Shown here: positions 1 to 7,355 of the stretch, one piece after another
Layout: each line of letters begins with the position of its first letter
How positions within the stretch are numbered: position 1 is the first letter of the stretch
Origin: Chitinophagales bacterium
GTDB taxonomy: Bacteria; Bacteroidota; Bacteroidia; Chitinophagales; JADIYW01
Length of the DNA: 13,258 bases
Reading direction: 5' to 3'
NCBI GenBank assembly: GCA_020848315.1
Contig: JADLAH010000097.1
Span: 1 to 13,258 of the forward strand
Made by a program: the position numbers and the translations under genes
Notes under the pieces: generated by a model
Told to the model about the DNA's origin: nothing
Database searches by the model: none
Seen by the model: only the letters and a program-made list of their open reading frames with translations

Positions 1-771
1 CATTATCTGGCGGAGGTATATGCCAACATCTCTCAGAATTACCGTGGTATTAATTTCACAGACCTGCGCATCAACAACCCGAATGTCAGGGTAGACCCGA
101 GTATTCAGGACGAGAAAGGCTTCAACGCGGATATAGGTGCGCGCGGAAAACTCGGTGAAAAAATTAACTACGATGTCAACTTTTTTGCCTTGTATTACAA
201 CCAGAAAATCGGCGCTATACAACAGGTCGACAGTGCCTATAATATCTATCGTTTCAGAACCAATGTAGCCAACTCACGCAGCTTCGGACTCGAGTCATTT
301 GTGGAGGTGGATTTCTGGAAAATAGCGGATGAAAATTCCCATTTCGGCTGGTCGGTATATTCAAACTATACCTACACCAACGCGCGTTATATAAAAGCAC
401 AAAATAAACAAATTGAAGGCAAAGTGGTGGAGTTTGCGCCGGCACATATTTTCAGGGGCGGTACTACTTTTAAATACAAAACATTCTCGCTCTCTTATCA
501 GGTTTCCTATCTGTCCCGCCAATTCACAGATGCCACCAATGCGCGCTATGCATCTACTTCTGTTATCGGTGAAATTCCGGCTTATGCCGTTATGGACATC
601 AGCACATCTTATACGTACAAGTTTTTCAAGGCCGCTTTTACTATTAACAATGTGGCGAATGCGACCTATTTCACGCGAAGAGCGGAAAGTTATCCCGGTC
701 CCGGTATCATACCAGCGGACGGCATTTCTTTTTACGGAACAGTTGCTTTCAGAATCGGTACTAAAAAGTAG
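1..771 (+). CDS. TonB-dependent outer-membrane receptor, FecA-like (C-terminal part)
   Basis: This is the last 256 residues of a TonB-dependent receptor; the reading frame is open from base 1, so the plug and the start lie outside the window. The visible part is beta-barrel. It has alternating aromatic/polar strands, an early segment with NYRGINF and NPNVRVDPSIQDE (residues 14-42 of the fragment) typical of ferric-citrate-type receptors, and a late SYPGPGIIPADG segment before the final strand. The last residues (TVAFRIGTKK) form the usual closing barrel strand, although the chain runs on past the aromatic that often ends such proteins. Receptors of this family import iron chelates or other large ligands across the outer membrane using TonB energy. 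The substrate cannot be told from this fragment; iron is an inference from the FecA-like look and the heme peroxidase downstream. Barrel identity is near certain, the FecA subtype fairly likely. Confidence 0.9.
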   Translation, partial: HYLAEVYANISQNYRGINFTDLRINNPNVRVDPSIQDEKGFNADIGARGKLGEKINYDVNFFALYYNQKIGAIQQVDSAYNIYRFRTNVANSRSFGLESFVEVDFWKIADENSHFGWSVYSNYTYTNARYIKAQNKQIEGKVVEFAPAHIFRGGTTFKYKTFSLSYQVSYLSRQFTDATNARYASTSVIGEIPAYAVMDISTSYTYKFFKAAFTINNVANATYFTRRAESYPGPGIIPADGISFYGTVAFRIGTKK

Positions 772-773
772 TG

Positions 774-781
774 TAACTTTG
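774..781 (+). promoter_or_regulatory. Possible -7 promoter element (TAACTTTG)
   Basis: TAACTTTG matches the Bacteroidota -7 consensus TAnnTTTG just after the receptor stop codon. It would give the peroxidase a leader of roughly 85 nt. No TTG lies at the expected distance upstream. A second, weaker candidate (TACATTTA, 849-856) lies closer to the start. Confidence 0.3.
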
Positions 782-872
782 TGGATGCAATGATATTCTG
801 TTAAGAAAAATTGGTGCAGAAAATGCGTGTTGCCTCCAAAAAAAATCTTACATTTAATACATAAAGCGTATT

Positions 873-2003
873 ATGAAAAAGGCAGTATGGGGAATGGCAT
901 TTGTGCTGACATTGATGGTCAGTTGCAAGACAGATAAACTGGAAGAACAGGAGCCTTTCTATTATTCTTCGGATGAGGAGTTTTTCAATAACAACGCGGG
1001 TTTATCCGATTCCGCGCTGATTGGAAAGTTGATTTTCTTCGATAAAAATTTATCCGAACCAGCCGGAATCAGTTGTGCTACCTGCCATTCTCCGATGTCC
1101 GCCTTTTCCGATTCGCGGCACACTTCTTTTTCTGCAGGTGTAAATGGACAAACAGGCACACGCAATGCGAGCGCTATCAGCTATATGACATTTGCGCCCA
1201 ACCGAAGAGCAGAGATGGTGCGCGGTATCTGGGAAACGGTAGGAGGCTTTTTCTGGGATGGGAAAGCGGAATTTCTCAATCAGCAGGCCTTGTTTCCATT
1301 TGTGCATCCGCATGAGATGAACAATCCGGGATATGGCGCGGTGGCAGACAAACTGAAACGCGCGGACTATTATCCTAAACTGGAAAAGTTGTTCGGTAAG
1401 GCAGCATTGGCTGACAGTCAGACGATAGTCTTTTATGCCATTAGCTGCATACAAGCGTTTGAGCAATCGCATCAGGTGAATCCGTTTACGAGCAAATTTG
1501 ATTTTTACCTGAAAGGAAAAGTGCAGTTGACCGAGCAGGAAAAACGGGGAATGGCACTGTTCAGCGATACCACTAAAGCAAAATGCAGTCTGTGCCACAT
1601 GACGTCTCCTACGCCATATGCCACTACTGATAAAATCCTGTTTACGGATTACTCCTATGATAATATCGGTTTGCCGAAACATCCGGATTTGTTGCATATG
1701 CCGATAGACAGCGGGCTGGCCATTTTTGAAAACAAAAATCCACTGGAGGTCGGACGTTTCAAGTCGCCGACATTGAGAAATATCGCCATTACGGCGCCCT
1801 ACATGCATTCCGGTATTTTCGGAACGTTGGAGGAAGTGCTGGAGTTTTACAACGAGCGCGATGTCAATCCGAAATTCGCGCATCCGGAAGTGGCGGAAAA
1901 TATCAATACCGCGGATATGGGCGATTTAAAGCTCACGGAGCAGGAAATCAAAGATATCATCGCGTTTCTGCATACATTGACGGATGGCTATCGATTGCCG
2001 TAA
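873..2003 (+). CDS. Di-heme cytochrome-c peroxidase (MauG/CcpA-type) lipoprotein
   Basis: The 376-residue protein belongs to the bacterial di-heme cytochrome-c peroxidase/MauG family, which reduces peroxide or oxidises partner proteins with two c-type hemes. A lipoprotein signal peptide ends in MVSC (Cys18), so it is probably anchored in the periplasm. The two heme-binding motifs are CATCH (68-72) and CSLCH (238-242). Other family marks are FFWDGKA (126-132), HPHEM (145-149, with the conserved Glu that shapes the high-potential heme site) and SPTLRNIAITAPYMHSG (298-314), the usual region of the distal ligand. Length fits the family. It lies 101 nt after a TonB-dependent receptor on the same strand; such pairs occur in Bacteroidota metal-uptake loci, so a role linked to iron or copper chelate processing is possible but inferred. 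Simple peroxide detoxification is the alternative. Confidence 0.93.
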   Translation: MKKAVWGMAFVLTLMVSCKTDKLEEQEPFYYSSDEEFFNNNAGLSDSALIGKLIFFDKNLSEPAGISCATCHSPMSAFSDSRHTSFSAGVNGQTGTRNASAISYMTFAPNRRAEMVRGIWETVGGFFWDGKAEFLNQQALFPFVHPHEMNNPGYGAVADKLKRADYYPKLEKLFGKAALADSQTIVFYAISCIQAFEQSHQVNPFTSKFDFYLKGKVQLTEQEKRGMALFSDTTKAKCSLCHMTSPTPYATTDKILFTDYSYDNIGLPKHPDLLHMPIDSGLAIFENKNPLEVGRFKSPTLRNIAITAPYMHSGIFGTLEEVLEFYNERDVNPKFAHPEVAENINTADMGDLKLTEQEIKDIIAFLHTLTDGYRLP

Positions 2004-2032
2004 TTTCTCGAATGCTAATTCAGAATTGCCAC

Positions 2033-2064
2033 TTGCTCATTTGATTTATCGGACGGTATCTTTT
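2033..2064 (+). promoter_or_regulatory. Possible promoter of the 2097 lipoprotein gene
   Basis: TTG (2033-2035), 21 nt, then TATCTTTT (2057-2064). This differs from TAnnTTTG only in the last base. It sits about 30 nt before the start codon. The evidence is motif only and weak. Confidence 0.3.
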
Positions 2065-2096
2065 AGATTACCTTAGTCCTATAAAATCATCATAAA

Positions 2097-2645
2097 ATGA
2101 GAAAAACCACCATGCTAATTCTGGCACTGATTGTATTAATTCAGTGCTCGTGTACAAAAGAAGGAAAAACAGGCCCTGTAGGTCCTGAAGGAAGTGCTAA
2201 CGTGATATATTCACCATGGCAAACATCACCGCATAATTCCAGAGATACGACGATAGATGGTACATGTGTGAAAATCCGACATCTTGATGCGCCGGCACTA
2301 ACAGATTCCATCCTGAAAACCGGCATAATGCTTACCTATTTCAGGGTTAGTAGTATTGGTCCGTATGCATTGCCTTACACATCAGATGCTGGTGGGGCAA
2401 CTAATACGATTGCTGCTATATATGGTCTCGGTAAGATTTATGTATACAGACATACATTTGGAACCTGCCGATTCACATCATCCGTACCGGCATCTACACC
2501 CGGCCAGCCTGTGATGGTCAGTTTTCCCCAGTCTCTGGAATACAGGTATGTATTTGTGCCGGGTGGACAGGCATTGAGAACCAGCAAGCCGCTGAAACAG
2601 ATGAGTTATAAGGAGGTCTGTGCTAAATATAATATTCCGCTATAA
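2097..2645 (+). CDS. Uncharacterised lipoprotein with short collagen-like segment
   Basis: The product is a 182-residue exported protein of unknown function. It starts with a hydrophobic signal peptide followed by a Cys-rich lipobox area (Cys17 and Cys19, either of which could be lipidated). A short Gly-x-y stretch follows (GKTGPVGPEG, 23-32), of the kind found at the base of many Bacteroidota surface lipoproteins. The rest looks like beta-rich globular domain. The C-terminal part (YRYVFVPGGQ around 149-158, then YKEVCAKYNIP near the end) resembles the ending of a widespread uncharacterised Bacteroidota lipoprotein group. Besides the lipobox cysteines it has Cys57, Cys123 and Cys175, which might pair after export. 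The gene is closed by a strong hairpin at 2659-2700. It could be transcribed with the peroxidase (93-nt gap) or from its own weak promoter. Confidence 0.8.
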   Translation: MRKTTMLILALIVLIQCSCTKEGKTGPVGPEGSANVIYSPWQTSPHNSRDTTIDGTCVKIRHLDAPALTDSILKTGIMLTYFRVSSIGPYALPYTSDAGGATNTIAAIYGLGKIYVYRHTFGTCRFTSSVPASTPGQPVMVSFPQSLEYRYVFVPGGQALRTSKPLKQMSYKEVCAKYNIPL

Positions 2646-2658
2646 ACTGCGGATATTT

Positions 2659-2700
2659 ATAAATGCGGAACAGCTGCACATGCAGCTGTTCCGCATTTAT
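2659..2700. terminator. Bidirectional terminator hairpin between convergent genes
   Basis: A perfect inverted repeat with arms of 19 bp (2659-2677 and 2682-2700) and loop ACAT. The A/T ends of the stem supply a short T run on either strand. It sits exactly between the stop codons of two converging genes (2645 on +, 2718 on -), so it very likely ends transcription in both directions. Confidence 0.87.
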
Positions 2701-2717
2701 TATTTGTGTTGCAGATT

Positions 2718-3281
2718 TTAGTTATTCAAGAGCGCTGTCTTTAGTCCGGCGTCTACCGGATTGTCGCTCAGCCAGATGCCGAAGAGCGCTTTCTTAAAGT
2801 CTTCCCCTTCGATGGTGGACAGCAACTTGCCGTTTTTATAGGCTTTCACGCCTGTGCCGGGTACATAATTGAGGGTGAAAATATCACCTTCCTTAATGGC
2901 TTCTTTGGAGAATATTTCGATGAAATTATCAATCTTACTTTGCAGTGGCGCCACTTTTCCGTTCAGCGATTTGCCGAATCCTTCGCGGATGGCTTCTTCC
3001 ATATTTTCGCTGTTCACTACACCGGAGGTGATTTGCAGACGCACCGCTATTTCATCATTGCTTTTCAGAATGGCCGCCGCATCTTTGCTTTTATTTTTTA
3101 CATACAGGCTGAGTACGTACACTTTGAAAAATGCTTTCTTGCGTACACCGGCACCATTCAGGTTCAGTTCGGTAGTGGCGGTTTTCAGTTTAGCCGGCAC
3201 ACTCACGCCGTTCACTGTCATTTGGGCTTTGCTTTCCGCGAACAGGCAAAAAACGAAAGCGAGTAAGAGAAGTTGTTTCAT
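2718..3281 (-). CDS. Secreted chalcone-isomerase-like family protein
   Basis: The 187-residue product resembles the bacterial chalcone isomerase-like family (Chalcone_3 type), small exported proteins whose bacterial role is not established; the plant enzyme activity should not be assumed. A signal peptide covers residues 1-20 and ends in ESKAQ. The mature part begins MTVNGVSVPAKL and contains VRKKAFFKVYVLSLYV, the central helix-strand pattern of the family, then EEAIREGFGKSL and a C-terminal FKKALFGIWLSDNPVDAGLK, the usual closing motif (a GIWLG-type ending). The start at 3281 is chosen because it gives the signal peptide; the frame stays open further upstream, but that extension would run through the tRNA-Lys gene and its terminator. 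No clear promoter was seen. Confidence 0.87.
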   Translation of the reverse strand: MKQLLLLAFVFCLFAESKAQMTVNGVSVPAKLKTATTELNLNGAGVRKKAFFKVYVLSLYVKNKSKDAAAILKSNDEIAVRLQITSGVVNSENMEEAIREGFGKSLNGKVAPLQSKIDNFIEIFSKEAIKEGDIFTLNYVPGTGVKAYKNGKLLSTIEGEDFKKALFGIWLSDNPVDAGLKTALLNN

Positions 3282-3392
3282 GATATTTACTGCTATTTGT
3301 AAGAATGAAAGTAAGCAGAATTTTAGTATTGTGCAAGGTGTGTGAGTCCTGAGATTGCAGTCCGATGGAGAATTAAACAGAAGTAAGTAAAA

Positions 3393-3430
3393 TAAAAAAA
3401 CGCCTGTAGTCCTCTGACGTACAAGCGTTT
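3393..3430 (-). terminator. Intrinsic terminator of tRNA-Lys
   Basis: Read on the minus strand, AAACGCTTGTA pairs with TACAGGCGTTT (11 bp, one U-G). An inner GTC/GAC helix closes an AGAG loop with one bulged base. A run of seven T follows immediately. It begins 15 nt past the tRNA-Lys 3' end. Confidence 0.88.
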
Positions 3431-3444
3431 GGGTTTGGCACCTG

Positions 3445-3517
3445 TGATCCCGCTGGGATTCGAACCCAGGACCCATACATTAAAAGTGTATTGCTCTACC
3501 AGCTGAGCTACGGAATC
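3445..3517 (-). tRNA. tRNA-Lys (anticodon UUU)
   Basis: This is a complete class I cloverleaf of 73 nt including the discriminator A (3445). The acceptor is GATTCCG paired with CGGGATC, with one U-G. The D-arm is GCTC...GAGC. The anticodon arm is ATACA-CTTTTAA-TGTAT with UUU at the centre, and the T-arm is CTGGG-TTCGAAT-CCCAG. No CCA is encoded: the bases after the discriminator are CAGG, so the 3' end must be added by the nucleotidyltransferase encoded at 7356-8771. It forms an independent transcription unit with its own promoter upstream and terminator downstream. Confidence 0.97.
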
Positions 3518-3573
3518 CTGCTTTAAAATATTATCTACTGTTTCCGGCAGATGCTTCATTTTAAAAGCGAATG

Positions 3574-3603
3574 CAAAGATACGGATTTTTTAATAAATGG
3601 CAA
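3574..3603 (-). promoter_or_regulatory. Promoter of tRNA-Lys
   Basis: On the minus strand TTG (3603-3601), 19 nt, then TATCTTTG (3581-3574). This is an exact match to the Bacteroidota promoter consensus TTG-N19-TAnnTTTG. Transcription would begin about 50 nt before the mature tRNA 5' end. Confidence 0.82.
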
Positions 3604-3634
3604 CAGAATTTTATTTTTTTTCTTCTGTTAACGC

Positions 3635-4012
3635 TTATTTAAACATCATGCCTTTCACGGAAATGGCTATTTTCTGTTCGGAAGTGCTGTCCTGCTTTGC
3701 ATCTGCCAGCACAATCACGGTCTTGCCGGGACTGTTGGTAGGTACTTTGAATTGCTCGTCTGCAATATCCAGTACAATCGCATTGCCTTTTTCATCTTTA
3801 ATAGAAAACCAGCAACCGATACTCATGCAGCTTTTTTCTACAACACCTTCAATCTGTATGTTTTTCAGTTCAGGCTGCTGCGCCAGCTGCGCGGCAACGG
3901 CATCAATGGTCATGGGCTGCTGCGGCGTGAATGTCTCGCCGAGGTTCTTTGAAGTGTTCTGACATGCTACAATGGTAGCCGCCAGTAATAAGATGCTCAA
4001 TAATTTTTTCAT
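3635..4012 (-). CDS. DUF4920 family lipoprotein
   Basis: This 125-residue lipoprotein has a signal peptide ending in the lipobox IVAC (Cys17). The mature part matches the DUF4920 pattern: a central strand leading into KSCMSIGCWFSI, with the paired cysteines Cys62 and Cys67 followed by Trp68, then IVLDIADEQFKVP. The two cysteines could bind a metal or form a disulfide. The family's function is not known. Its start lies 5 nt after the stop of the YwqK-type gene at 4018-4659, so the two almost certainly share a transcript, with this gene second. The tRNA-Lys promoter lies just downstream, so that unit is separately driven. Confidence 0.88.
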   Translation of the reverse strand: MKKLLSILLLAATIVACQNTSKNLGETFTPQQPMTIDAVAAQLAQQPELKNIQIEGVVEKSCMSIGCWFSIKDEKGNAIVLDIADEQFKVPTNSPGKTVIVLADAKQDSTSEQKIAISVKGMMFK

Positions 4013-4017
4013 GTGTT

Positions 4018-4659
4018 TTAATTTGCTGATTTATCAATCTGACGACCTTTTTCATACGTTACTGTTCTGCTGAGTTGTCCGGTAGAGTCATAGATCTGCA
4101 CGATGCCGTCATAGACATCGAATCCATCGGAAACTTCGATTTTATTGCCTTCTGCCATCAACTTGCCATTCGGATAATATTCCTTGGAAGGACCGTTGAT
4201 AATATTGTCTTTAAAGGTAACCTCCTGCTTGAGTACATTTTTCGGATCTTTGTAATAAAGTTTCCAGAGGCCGTTGCGGGCATTATCCTTAAATATGCCT
4301 TCCGTTTCCAGGCTTCCGTCTTCAAGATAAGAAGTATAAGGCCCTTCATACAAGCCGTCCTTGTAATTTTCTTTCACCATAATCTGGCCGCTTTCATAAT
4401 AGAGCGTGCGAATACCATCGAGTTTGCCATCCTTGAAATGACTGATTTCCATCACTTTTCCGGTGCTGTAATAGCCGGTGAACTGTCCGATTTTCTTGTC
4501 GGGATTCTTCTTGTCGACATAATATTCCTGCTCCACTTGTCCCTGATTGTTTTTTACAACCACCTTTTTCTTATTGCTGCAAGCGGCAAAAGTTATTAAC
4601 AACATGGTAATCACCAGCCATTGGATACGCACATTTAATTTATCTTTAACCTCGTTCAT
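4018..4659 (-). CDS. YwqK/MORN-variant repeat lipoprotein
   Basis: The 213-residue lipoprotein has an N-terminal hydrophobic segment ending in FAAC (Cys27), then a lysine-rich linker. About six degenerate repeats of roughly 24 residues run from about residue 60 to 208. Each follows the plan 'YY.(S/N)G+....E..(Y/F)KDG...G', for example GYYSTGKVMEISHFKDGKL and LYYESGQIMVKENYKDGLY. This is the MORN_2/YwqK-type repeat. Databases often label such proteins 'toxin-antitoxin system YwqK family antitoxin', but here it is exported and its partner is a DUF4920 lipoprotein, so a toxin-antitoxin role is not supported. It faces dapD divergently across only 41 nt. Function unknown; a surface or periplasmic scaffold role is a guess. 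Confidence 0.88.
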   Translation of the reverse strand: MNEVKDKLNVRIQWLVITMLLITFAACSNKKKVVVKNNQGQVEQEYYVDKKNPDKKIGQFTGYYSTGKVMEISHFKDGKLDGIRTLYYESGQIMVKENYKDGLYEGPYTSYLEDGSLETEGIFKDNARNGLWKLYYKDPKNVLKQEVTFKDNIINGPSKEYYPNGKLMAEGNKIEVSDGFDVYDGIVQIYDSTGQLSRTVTYEKGRQIDKSAN

Positions 4660-4672
4660 TTTTTTAAATATC

Positions 4673-4680
4673 TATTTTTG
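4673..4680 (+). promoter_or_regulatory. -7 element of the dapD promoter
   Basis: TATTTTTG fits TAnnTTTG and lies 20 nt before the dapD ATG, in the 41-nt gap between divergent genes. The -33 box is poor. The leader is A-rich (accaaaatacaaaa) with no Shine-Dalgarno, which is usual for the phylum. Confidence 0.48.
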
Positions 4681-4700
4681 ACACCAAAATACAAAATTCG

Positions 4701-5531
4701 ATGGAAGCTTTACAACAATTAATAGAAAAAGCGTGGGATGACAGAACTCTTTTGCACCAGGCAGATGTTCAGACCGCAATCCGCAAAGTGGTAGCACTGC
4801 TTGATTCCGGTCAACTCAGAGTGGCGGAACCCTTGACAGACGAACAAGGTAATAACTCCTGGAAAGTAAATGATTGGGTGAAAAAAGCGGTGATTTTGTA
4901 TTTTCCTATCCAGAAAATGGAAACAATAGAGGCGGGGCCTTTTGAGTTTTATGATAAAATTCCATTGAAAAAACATTTTGAACAATTGGGTGTCCGTGTA
5001 GTTCCACACGCTATCGCGCGTCATGGTGCATTCATCCAGAAAGGTGTGGTACTGATGCCATCCTACGTGAACATTGGTGCGTATGTGGACAGCGGCACGA
5101 TGGTGGACACCTGGGCTACGGTGGGCAGCTGCGCGCAGATTGGTAAAAATGTACACCTCAGCGGTGGCGTTGGTATCGGCGGTGTGCTGGAGCCTGTGCA
5201 GGCAGCACCGGTAATCATTGAAGACAACTGTTTCATCGGTTCCCGTTGTATTGTGGTAGAAGGTGTGCGCGTGGAAAAAGAAGCGGTACTCGGTGCCAAT
5301 GTGGTATTGACGATGTCCACTAAAATCATTGACGTATCCGGACCGGAACCAATAGAATACAGAGGTGTGGTGCCGGCCAGAAGTGTGGTGATTCCGGGCA
5401 CTATGCCAAAGGAATTTCCTGCCGGAACTTATCAGGTGCCATGCGCTCTGATTATTGGGAAGCGAAAAGAAAGCACCGATACCAAGACATCTCTGAACGA
5501 TGCCCTGAGGGATTTTAATGTTGCAGTATAA
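4701..5531 (+). CDS. dapD: 2,3,4,5-tetrahydropyridine-2,6-dicarboxylate N-succinyltransferase
   Basis: DapD transfers succinyl from succinyl-CoA to tetrahydrodipicolinate in the succinylase branch of the diaminopimelate/lysine pathway, feeding both protein and peptidoglycan; it acts as a cytosolic trimer. The 276-residue length matches the family (about 274). An N-terminal helical domain (1-100) holds the WKVNDWVKKAVILYF segment. The left-handed beta-helix of hexapeptide repeats follows (about 105-235), with conserved GAYVDSGTMVDTWATVGSCA (126-145), GGVGIGGVLEP (155-165) and EDNCFIGSRCIVVEG (174-188). The C-terminal strand includes YQVPCALIIGKR (244-255). The start is the only sensible one, beginning MEALQQLIEKAW. 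It is the first gene after a divergent promoter gap; the gene that follows is not related to lysine synthesis. Confidence 0.97.
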   Translation: MEALQQLIEKAWDDRTLLHQADVQTAIRKVVALLDSGQLRVAEPLTDEQGNNSWKVNDWVKKAVILYFPIQKMETIEAGPFEFYDKIPLKKHFEQLGVRVVPHAIARHGAFIQKGVVLMPSYVNIGAYVDSGTMVDTWATVGSCAQIGKNVHLSGGVGIGGVLEPVQAAPVIIEDNCFIGSRCIVVEGVRVEKEAVLGANVVLTMSTKIIDVSGPEPIEYRGVVPARSVVIPGTMPKEFPAGTYQVPCALIIGKRKESTDTKTSLNDALRDFNVAV

Positions 5532-5627
5532 TAAAACAAATCAGGTGATTGTAACATGCAACAGCGATAAAGATTGTCATTTTCGTCCTGCATCTTGTTG
5601 CTCACCGCTCATACCTAAAGGTCTTTT

Positions 5628-6734
5628 ATGATAATCGGATTTGACGGCAAGCGATTGTATGATAATAAAACAGGGTTGGGAAATTATTCCCGTACCCTGA
5701 TGCATCGTTTGCTGAATTTCTATCCGGAAAATGAATACAAAATTTTTGTACATCAGAAGTATTTTGAGGATTCTCCTTACAAGTACACTGACTTTGTGGA
5801 AAGAACAGTGATTTCCGAGGCGTTTAGTGCCGATTTGTGGCGTTTCCGCGGTGTTGAAGATGATATCATCAGACAGGGCGTGCAGGTGTATCACGGATTG
5901 AGCAATGAAGTGCCCGAATTGCCGGCAACGGTGAAGAAGGTAGTGACTATTCATGATGTCATCTTTCACAAACTGCCGAAAACATTTCCGTTCATAGACC
6001 GGCAGATGTATGCCTATAAAACAAAGAAAGCCTGTCATATTGCAGATGCCATCATCGCAGTGAGTGAGCAGACGAAACAGGATCTGATAGAACTGACCAA
6101 AACGCCGGAAGAGAAAATTCATGTGGTGTATCCTACCTGGAACAAGGAGTATGAACATGAATGTAATTATGTCCTGAAAGAAGAGTATTTCAATCGCTAC
6201 GGGTTGCCCCGCGATTTCGTCCTGTTTGTAGGGGCTGTCAGCAAGCGCAAGAATTTCCTGCGATTGTTGGAGGCGATGGCGTTGCCCGAGAATAAAGATA
6301 AAAATCTGGTCGCTGTTTCCAATGGTGGCGATGAATATGATGAAGCGGAAAGACTCATTTATGAAAAAGGGCTGGAAGGCAATGTCTTTTTTCTTAAAGA
6401 TCTGCCGTGGTATGAATTGCCTATCATCTATCATATGTCACAGGGTTTGGTGTATCCGAGTATTTACGAAGGATTCGGACTGCCGATACTGGAAGCACTG
6501 CGCTGCGGCAAACCTGTCATCACCAGCAATGTGTCATCCATGCCGGAAGTGGGTGGCGATGCCTGTATTTTTATAGATCCGGCGAATGTGGAAGAGATTT
6601 CCGCCGCGATTAACTTCATCTACTACAATCTTGAGCTGGCAGCAGAAATCAGAGAAAAGGCCATGCACCAGGTACAAAAATTCGCACCGGAAAAAATGAC
6701 TGCACAAATGATGCAGGTATATCAGTCTTTATAA
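5628..6734 (+). CDS. GT4-type glycosyltransferase
   Basis: This 368-residue GT-B glycosyltransferase belongs to family 4 and transfers a sugar from a nucleotide donor to an unknown acceptor, probably an envelope polysaccharide. The N-terminal domain opens IIGFDGKRL with the acceptor-side glycine loop TGLGNY (15-20). It includes VTIHDVIFHKLP (106-117) and the AIIAVSEQTKQDL segment (141-153). The C-terminal donor domain has VGAVSKRKNFLRLLEA (201-216) with the phosphate-binding basic residues, and the EX7E motif Glu281-Glu289 in PSIYEGFGLPILEAL. Cytosolic or membrane-peripheral. Its stop codon overlaps the TsaC-type start by one base (TAATG), so the two are co-translated although their functions are unrelated. 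No polysaccharide cluster surrounds it, so the product cannot be named. It follows dapD after a 96-nt gap without an obvious promoter. Confidence 0.92.
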   Translation: MIIGFDGKRLYDNKTGLGNYSRTLMHRLLNFYPENEYKIFVHQKYFEDSPYKYTDFVERTVISEAFSADLWRFRGVEDDIIRQGVQVYHGLSNEVPELPATVKKVVTIHDVIFHKLPKTFPFIDRQMYAYKTKKACHIADAIIAVSEQTKQDLIELTKTPEEKIHVVYPTWNKEYEHECNYVLKEEYFNRYGLPRDFVLFVGAVSKRKNFLRLLEAMALPENKDKNLVAVSNGGDEYDEAERLIYEKGLEGNVFFLKDLPWYELPIIYHMSQGLVYPSIYEGFGLPILEALRCGKPVITSNVSSMPEVGGDACIFIDPANVEEISAAINFIYYNLELAAEIREKAMHQVQKFAPEKMTAQMMQVYQSL

Positions 6735-7303
6735 TGAAACCAACCATCAATAAATATATAGAACTCTGTGCGGCCCATCTGGCATTAGGACATACCCTGC
6801 TGTATCCTACCGATACGGTTTGGGGTATTGGCTGTGATGCTGCCAATGCGGAGGCGGTAGAACAGGTGTTTGCCATCAAGCAGCGGCCCGCTGAAAAAAG
6901 CCTGATAGTGCTGGTGGATTCCATTGAGATGCTTATGCAATATGTGGATGTAACGCCGGATATAGAGAATATGCTGTTTTCCTTCACCGAACCAACAACA
7001 GTCATTTATCCCAATCCTGTCCGGTTGGCGAAAAATGTCATTAGTGAGGATAATACCGTAGCCATCCGTTATGTGAAACATCCCTTTTGTCAGCAGTTGA
7101 TTCGTTCCTTCGGAAAGCCCATCGTAAGCACCTCCGCGAATATTTCCGGAGAAAAGACACCGCAGCTCTTCGAGCAGATAGCCCCGGAAATCATAGAAGG
7201 AGTGGACGTTGTAGTGTCCCGCAAATACGATACTTCTACCTATAAAAAGCCATCCCGCCTGATCAGAATTCATGCGGATAAGTCCATAGAATATTTGAGG
7301 TAA
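6734..7303 (+). CDS. L-threonylcarbamoyladenylate synthase, TsaC/YrdC/Sua5 family
   Basis: The family makes threonylcarbamoyl-AMP from threonine, bicarbonate and ATP, the first step of t6A formation at position 37 of ANN-decoding tRNAs. At 189 residues it is the short (YrdC-domain only) form without the Sua5 C-terminal domain. Visible motifs are LLYPTDTVWGIGCDA (22-36), the basic KQRP (49-52) that holds nucleotide phosphates, STSANISGEKTP (132-143) and the closing PSRLIRI (173-179). The start overlaps the glycosyltransferase stop by one base, implying translational coupling. Two further tRNA-processing genes follow (CCA enzyme and MiaA), so this stretch is a small tRNA-maturation neighbourhood. 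YciO-type paralogues look similar and are not proven t6A enzymes; the intact KQRP and STSAN motifs favour TsaC. Confidence 0.9.
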   Translation: MKPTINKYIELCAAHLALGHTLLYPTDTVWGIGCDAANAEAVEQVFAIKQRPAEKSLIVLVDSIEMLMQYVDVTPDIENMLFSFTEPTTVIYPNPVRLAKNVISEDNTVAIRYVKHPFCQQLIRSFGKPIVSTSANISGEKTPQLFEQIAPEIIEGVDVVVSRKYDTSTYKKPSRLIRIHADKSIEYLR

Positions 7304-7318
7304 TAAATTTCAATCCCG

Positions 7319-7350
7319 TTACCGACTCCTGATTAGTAATCTTATATTTG
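7319..7350 (+). promoter_or_regulatory. Probable promoter of the CCA enzyme gene
   Basis: TTA (7319-7321), 21 nt, then TATATTTG (7343-7350), an exact TAnnTTTG. The ATG follows at 7356, so transcription would begin at or within a few bases of the start codon. Confidence 0.55.
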
Positions 7351-7355
7351 CAACT

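Noticed and set aside
3282..3476. N-terminal extension of the chalcone-isomerase-like protein up to 3476.
   Set aside because: It would translate the tRNA-Lys gene and its terminator; the start at 3281 gives a clear signal peptide and family-like length.
5544..5606. Imperfect inverted repeat between dapD and the glycosyltransferase gene (GGTGA...GCAACA with TGTTGCTCACC).
   Set aside because: The left arm has a 9-nt bulge and the loop is over 30 nt, with no T run; it is not convincing as a terminator or a riboswitch.
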